Below the pieces are notes generated by a model that saw only the letters and a program-made list of their open reading frames with translations, was not told the origin of the DNA and did no database searches. The translations under genes were made by a program, and so were the position numbers. Of a stretch of DNA of 34,579 nucleotides, positions 29,146 to 34,579 are shown piece after piece (positions within the stretch are counted from its first letter, which is position 1; each line of letters opens with the position of its first letter). Origin of the DNA: Phaeoceros laevis. Taxonomy: Eukaryota; Anthocerotophyta; Anthocerotopsida; Notothyladales. The stretch covers positions 1-34,579 of the forward strand of contig JBNGIQ010009292.1 in the NCBI GenBank assembly GCA_049999765.1, written 5' to 3'.

Positions 29146-29274
29146 GTAAGCATATCTTCCTCCAAAGCACGCTCTTTGCATGTAAACGAAGTGCTTTGCG
29201 ATCTTCCATTTGAATGCATTGAGAGGGGAGGCTCATGTTTTAGAACTAATGTTGTTTGCATTTGCTTGTTGTAG
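29146..29274 (+). other. Candidate GT-AG intron, copy 2
   Basis: Same length (129 bp) and same splice signals as copy 1. It lies 20 bp upstream of the ATG of the following reading frame, so it would be a 5' leader intron. Confidence 0.6.
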
Positions 29275-29294
29275 GCAATCAGGGGTGTTTGAAA

Positions 29295-30093
29295 ATGGTG
29301 GGGCGTGGACGAGTGGCATTTACCAGACCAAGCTGTGGCGCTGCCATCCTCATGATTAAAGCTCCCAAGCAGGAGCCTGCTGAGAGAAAATGCCGTTTGC
29401 CAGCTAGTGGGCACCCAACGAAGCAGACGCAGGCTGCAATTGCAGGGAAGCCGCACCTCCAAGCGAACTGGGCGCCAAGGTCGCCCAAGGACGACCGCAA
29501 GTGTGCTCAGGAGGCGGCGGACCTGTCCGCCCAGGAGGAGCCAGCATCTACCTCCAAAAATGAAGATGAGGAGGTGCCGGCCATGTCGGGGAGGAAGCGC
29601 CGCTACCGCCAGCCNNNNNNNNNNNNNNNNNNNNNNNNNNNNNNNNNNNNNNNNNNNNNNNNNNNNNNNNNNNNNNNNNNNNNNNNNNNNNNNNNNNNNN
29701 NNNNNNNNNNNNNNGCCGGCAACTGGGCGTGACTTGAAGCGGAAGCATGAGCTTCATCTTGCAAAGAAGCTTGTCGACAAGGCGACGGTGGAGTCTCTTT
29801 TCCTGGCGCCGGATGTGACTGATGGCAAGTTTTGGTGGAGGAGAGAGCAGTTCCCCAACCTCACCGAGGAGGAGAAAGACGAGGTGGAGGACCTCTACCA
29901 ACGACTCTACGGCAAATCATTGGAGGGTGGGTATGTGCCCACCCTCATGGTGTACTCCTACATTTTAATGGATAACGTACCTGATACTGCGTACTGCTGC
30001 AACCAAGCTTCAGAGACAACATGTGTCAAAGAAGACTCGGAATGCCAAGTGATAGGTTGCAGCAGTACGCAGTGTCAGGTACGTTATCCATAG
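29295..30093 (+). CDS. Incomplete host-like gene interrupted by a 100-N gap
   Basis: An ATG at 29295 in good context (AAAATGG) opens a frame up to the gap at 29615. The encoded part is basic and Lys/Arg/Ala-rich with an acidic patch (STSKNEDEEVPAMSGRKRR), like a nuclear protein tail. After the gap a frame resumes (LKRKHELHLAKKLVDKATVE, DGKFWWRREQFPNLTEEEKD, VEDLYQRLYGKSLEGGYVP) and ends at a TAG at 30091-30093. As the gap size is unknown, the two parts may share a frame. The second part looks globular and real (Trp-rich, amphipathic), but I recognise no family. The last 42 codons overlap an inverted repeat, so the true 3' end may differ. The upstream duplicated exon/intron would be its leader. 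Confidence 0.5.
29615..29714. other. Second assembly gap of exactly 100 N
   Basis: Placeholder gap inside the incomplete gene. The true length is unknown. Confidence 0.99.
29968..30091. repeat. 37-bp inverted repeat forming a long hairpin
   Basis: Arms 29968-30004 and 30055-30091 are reverse complements with one mismatch (a G-U pair in RNA). They flank a 50-nt loop. The left arm is in the coding frame of the preceding ORF (MDNVPDTAYCC), the right arm is its inverted copy. It could be a snap-back duplication, a small-RNA precursor or an assembly artefact. Confidence 0.92.
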
Positions 30094-31710
30094 CTCAAGC
30101 CCTTGCAATACCCAGCAAATAGTTAGTACCAGAAAAGTGTGTGCAGCAGGACTACTGTAAAGCAGAACCTTAGAGTAACGCAAATGTGCCATGCTGCAGG
30201 GCGTCCTTCAAGACAAAGTACGTAAACCAACAAAAGTATGTTGAAGACACGACGAAAGGTACAATAGAAAGACCTGTTGGGACATGGTGTCCTCAGCTGT
30301 AGCCTACCGCACTCAGAAATCTATACTGTCTTGCTACAGATGTAGTACTAAGCTCCGAAAGATTTTTCTCAGCGGTGTGGGATGAAGTAAAGGGTGGGCA
30401 GCTTAATAGAGTAACTGGAGGAGAAATGGGGGAACAGCAGGGTATGTGACTGAGAGGAGAAATGAGAAATGGAGGAGAAATGGAGGAGTGGAAGGGAACG
30501 TAACTGAGAACCAGAAGAGGAGCTGAGGCAGAGGGGCAGGGGGAAGAGACGAGCATGAAGAGAAACTGGTGTCACAGCTGATGAGAGGTATGGGTCTTAT
30601 AGAGGCAAAAGTTAGAGTAAGAAAAAATCGCAAGTAACGGGATTGTGGCGGGCACTTGGTTTATCTCCTCACTCATCATAAACAGAAGCCGTCAGGCTAA
30701 GCTATTCTGTCCATTTTTGGCCTTATAGCATTGATGGATATCAAGGAAACGAATCCTGATGCCTGGCCCAAGCTTAAACAACATTAGAAAAATTGCCTGC
30801 AGAAGTGAGCTTGTAGTTCGTGATTGGGCCACGTAGAGCCGTCACCTTTCAGCAGCAGGAAAAATAGCATGCCTTGGAGATTATCGCAAATGCATTGTCG
30901 GCTAGTGCCACCAATCAGGTCAGGGCACATCAACCTTACTCTGGAAATAGCAGGATCATAGCCTGATATGTGGTTAGATAACCTTACAGCACTGCATCGA
31001 GGGCTGTATAATCAGGCAGCGTCATTAAGACATCCAGCAAAAAAGTGAAGCAAAAGTATCAGAGACCGACTTACGAATGTTCCTCGCAGTTGGCTCTGTA
31101 CAGCTTCTTTATAAGAATAGATTGTGCTGGCAGCCACCGTTGTAAGGACTGTTTATGACCTGAAAAATAGCAAGCCAATCAATTTGCAGCAAGGTGCTTA
31201 GATCAGGCTTCGTGCTCTAGGTTATCAACCATGTTGTGACAGCAACAGTGTGTGGCCACCAAGGTGGACAGATGACTGATGCCAAGGTAGCTTGAGCCAA
31301 ATCTTGTAACCTTAGAAGGCTTTTAGCTGCAGCCGTAACATAGACAGTTGCACGCCGCAGACCGTAAAGGTGCCGGTATCTCGTCATGCTAGCTGAGCTA
31401 AATGCAAGTTACCCATAGTAAGTCACACATGGCATGTGAATCACGATTTACTTATAAAATTATGCTAAGTCAATCAGAAGGCATGCTCATTACGTCTAAG
31501 AGGACAGTCATACCATTTTTGTGCAGCACGAGGCCGTAGCTTGAAAAGACTTGTATCATTGCTGTTTAGGTAGCCATGACAGACTACTAGTCAAAAGCTA
31601 GTCTCGGCCGGCAATGAGAAAGTAGCAAAGCAAAAGCAAGAGATAAAACACATGATTCGATTTTACACACCAATTTTCAGTATGGCATACATACCAAAAA
31701 ATGAACACTC

Positions 31711-31800
31711 ACACACAACCCAGGAACACCGGGTGTGTTCCTTGACATACATACATATGTTTTACGAAAAAATGTAAACATAGGATGTAAAACATTGCCC
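31711..31800. repeat. Dispersed repeat, copy 1
   Basis: Shares with 34201-34288 the succession CACACAACC, GAACACC-GGTGTGTTCC (an inverted repeat), ACATACATACAT and GACATTGCCC or similar, with indels in between. Confidence 0.75.
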
Positions 31801-34200
31801 CACGAGGAGGATTTGTGCCTTGAAAATTGAAACAGGCGTTGTGCCAGAGGAGATCAATACAGAGTGTATGATGCCAGCAGCGACTTGGCTTTTGCTAATA
31901 CCATGTCATCACTTTTACAGAGATGGCAGTGATGCATAGGACAGTTTGCTGAAAGCTTTTTATCAGAAGGTTTCAAAGACATCGAGCCTGCAGCAGGAAG
32001 TCTGTATTGTATGGTCGTGCAGCTAGCATTCAGCATAATGTTGGGGCTAGGCATTCAGACCTAAAAATGCAGAAGTATAGTCCCATAATCGGGTCTCACG
32101 TCATCTGTCAACATGCTATGTTCAGCATTTTTGTGAAAACCTGCCCAGTGTGTGCAGGTGCACGGAGAGTGCAAAGTTGCCAGATGCAGGTGGTGGATGT
32201 CACAACAGCTAGGTGCGAGCTGTTGACTGCGAAGCAGTCCCCTGGACATAGGAATCGTACTCAAACCTCATCAATTGGAGATATGCAGAATCAAGGATGT
32301 CAACAAAAATTTGTAACGCAGAGCTTTTAATAATAAAGCCAGTCAACCAGCTCAAGGTATCATCGAAAAGTGTCACTGCTATAGGCTATGTATAACATAT
32401 AGAAGGTAGCTATATAGCAGCTTCTAATGTGTTGAGCCATTTTGACAAATGCAGGAGCAAACTACCAAACCCTATCTCAAACAGCAAGTGATGCGCAAGC
32501 ATGTGTAGCAAGGGTCGTCACCAATCACCCATAGCTAACAACAGCTCTTAAGACAAGGCAGACACTTGTATGGTAAGTACAAGTCTCTGTATCCCCTTCA
32601 TCAGTGCCAAAGATACTTCACGGCTTGGATTTCTGGTGGTCCATTGGCAGATCCAAGGCTGCAGAGTCTGTGCATCGACACTCAAAACATCTCAACAGAA
32701 ACTTTATTAGATGCATCTACTAATATCTACTTATCATCAAATGATGGAAGCATGAGACAGGGAACCACAACAAGGCAGAGCAGACCGACCAGCCAAAGAG
32801 CCATGGCAAGCAGCGAGTAATGACAAGCTTTTAGAGCAAGCTGGAAATGACAAGTTGCATTCAGAACAGCCTTTATTCAGCAAGGAAAACTTGTACAGGA
32901 GATAGTAGGTGTAGAAAGGTAAACCCAAGGCTGCAAAAGCACATTTGAATCATCTGACCTGCTGCAACGACGGACTGTTTGCCATTTCTAATGTGCTAAC
33001 AGTAGATTGACTGTGACCAGGCAGGAATGTTTCAAAGGAACTAGTAGGATATAGAAGTCAGCTTTGGGCAGGGGATGGAAAAGGCTGTAGAGGCAATGTA
33101 GAGTGGAGGGTGAACACCAAGTGACTAGGAGCAGCAGCCTACGAGGAAATGAAGATACAGATCACAGCGATGATAGGGACTGCCAGCACAGGCTAGCAGT
33201 GGATAGGGGAGGACATTATAGGGTAGAGAAGTCGCAAGAAGACAAGTAGAGTAGGAATGGTGAAGCACTGAAAGATTGCAAGGGGGGGATGGAATGAGAG
33301 TAGGCAAACTGATGTATACCCTCTCAACAGGGGCCCTTATATAGGCAGCTAGCCAGAAGATTTGAAGGGTACTAAGATAGAGAGATACTATGCTAGTAGG
33401 CGGGAAGGCGGCAGTCTGATTAGAAAGAACTGACAAGTTGAGCGATAGCAATCTGGAAGATGCTCCCAGAAATAGCAGCTCATAAAATCATGCACTCATT
33501 CAACCTCCAAAGTTTGGGTATCAGCCCTAGTGACGGTTAGAAAATCGTCCACATCATACGGGTAGACCGAGAAGTTTCAGGAAGGTGCTTCCAAATCTGG
33601 CGTGTTCATAAAAGCATACCCAAAGTGTGACTGAACCATTCTCGGGATCATGCCCTTGAAATAGTTGCTTGGCCACAATCCACAGGGCAGCTCATAAATG
33701 CCTGTTCTCAGCTATATGTGCTGTAACACGATTAACCACAAGCAAGACACGTATTCTGTTCAGCAGCTTTTTTAAGCAAGAGAAAGCCAAGTCGGCCAAG
33801 CCTGAAAGGTGGCATCGGGTGTCAAGCACGCTTCTTTTAGCAAAGACCATTTAACCAATGTGCTGTACACTGGTAAAACAGTAAAAGCATGCTGACTGAA
33901 AAGCGTCATGAGTGTACCATGTGTAGGAGCATTATTGGTGTACAGTAGTTGTACAAGGTATTTAAGACTGGGCTCACTTGCAGAAAGTCATGTTGTATGA
34001 CTGCATAAAAGCACTGCCATAAGGCATAAGTATCAGCAAGAATATTTCAAGATAACTTATGTTGGTAAAAGATGTAAATCCAGGTTCTTCCACACAGTAA
34101 CATAGCAAGTCACAAGACTGTGGAAAACTCAAAGTATGTCAAAAATTCACAAGCTTAAAACTGAAATGTCAACAGTATGACATACAGTACCATCATAACA

Positions 34201-34288
34201 CACATACACAACCTGAGAACACCAGGTGTGTTCCTGGTACATACATACATAAGCTTTTTATAACTAATGTAATGTATGCGACATTGCC
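34201..34288. repeat. Dispersed repeat, copy 2
   Basis: Diverged copy of 31711-31800, 2.49 kb away in the same orientation. Confidence 0.75.
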
Positions 34289-34579
34289 CTTTAGAAAGGG
34301 TCCTGACATTGCAAAAGCATGCTAAGATGTTTCAAGGCCAACACAGGAAGTCAACGTAGACCATTTTTGCTTCGTGCGGCAGGTAACATTGCTGTTCAGA
34401 AGCAAATGCATGTCTTGTGCAGGTGATTGCCGACAAGGCATTATATGATAGCCGTGGGGCGAAGGCCTATTTGAGGTAGTTCAAACGAGCTTGCATGTAA
34501 AGTCTTACAGCAGCCAGGTACGAATACCTTAGGCAAAAAGTGGCCACAAATCGTGTCCTAGACAGCGTAGTAGCTTGCA

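Larger units (their letters stand above)
28880..29285 (+). repeat. 203-bp tandem duplication containing an intron
   Basis: Unit 1 (28880-29082) and unit 2 (29083-29285) differ at roughly a dozen positions by eye. Each holds an exon-like part with a short ATG frame (HSELHLGAV...), a donor AAG/GTAAGC, 129 bp of intron, and an acceptor TTGCTTGTTGTAG. The duplication duplicates the splice sites. Confidence 0.9.
30094..34579. other. Non-coding, weakly repetitive region
   Basis: No reading frame with recognisable content. 30385-30560 and about 33040-33310 are purine-rich on the plus strand. Short homologous pieces recur, notably 31711-31800 with 34201-34288, and 32593-32658 with 27018-27080. This may be decayed repeats or long non-coding sequence; no RNA gene, LTR or transposon end could be proved. 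Confidence 0.5.

Noticed and set aside
33335-33352. A TATA-box-like sequence on the minus strand (CTATATAAGG)
   Set aside because: No gene or transcript evidence follows it. A single short AT-rich match in non-coding DNA is expected by chance.
26191-34579. tRNA, rRNA or other classical RNA genes
   Set aside because: Reading for tRNA T-arm boxes and rRNA-like conserved blocks gave nothing convincing on either strand.

Overview
The window is a repeat-dense stretch of a eukaryotic nuclear genome, most likely from the green lineage. Three things point there: a Ty1/copia element whose primer-binding site matches the initiator-methionine tRNA end used by plant copia elements, an L1-type LINE with a plant-style CCHC ORF1, and a Ty3-like element with a cytosine-5 DNA methyltransferase domain between protease and reverse transcriptase. 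From memory, methyltransferase-bearing retrotransposons are known from dinoflagellates and from the charophyte alga Klebsormidium, so a charophyte is my best guess. No species can be fixed from the sequence.

Layout: about 478-22273 is a nest of three retroelements, all on the minus strand. The outer element reads right to left: gag (22273-21138, resumed at 14465-14008), a repetitive linker (4769-3013), an aspartic protease (3028-2462), a DNA methyltransferase (about 2110-1130), and the first part of a Ty3-type reverse transcriptase that stops abruptly at 478. Its gag is split twice. A complete copia element (14466-21132) has two 257-bp LTRs, PBS, purine tract and a 5-bp target duplication. 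A 9.2-kb LINE (4773-14007) has a 12-nt poly(A) and an 11-bp target duplication. All three carry stops and frameshifts and look dead.

22274-23687 separates this nest from a second, diverged gag copy in the opposite orientation (23688-about 26190, plus strand), itself interrupted by a 598-bp element with 31/32-bp terminal inverted repeats. 26196-34579 is mostly unannotatable sequence. It holds short tandem repeats, two 100-N assembly gaps, a 203-bp tandem duplication containing a perfect-looking GT-AG intron, one probable but incomplete host gene (29295-30093), and a 37-bp inverted repeat at the end of that reading frame. The last 4.5 kb has no gene I can recognise, only weakly repeated segments.

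The point of greatest interest is the methyltransferase inside the outer retrotransposon. Motifs I, IV, VI, VIII and X can all be read in the expected order, and both flanks are retroviral-type coding sequence, so it is part of the element rather than a host gene nearby.
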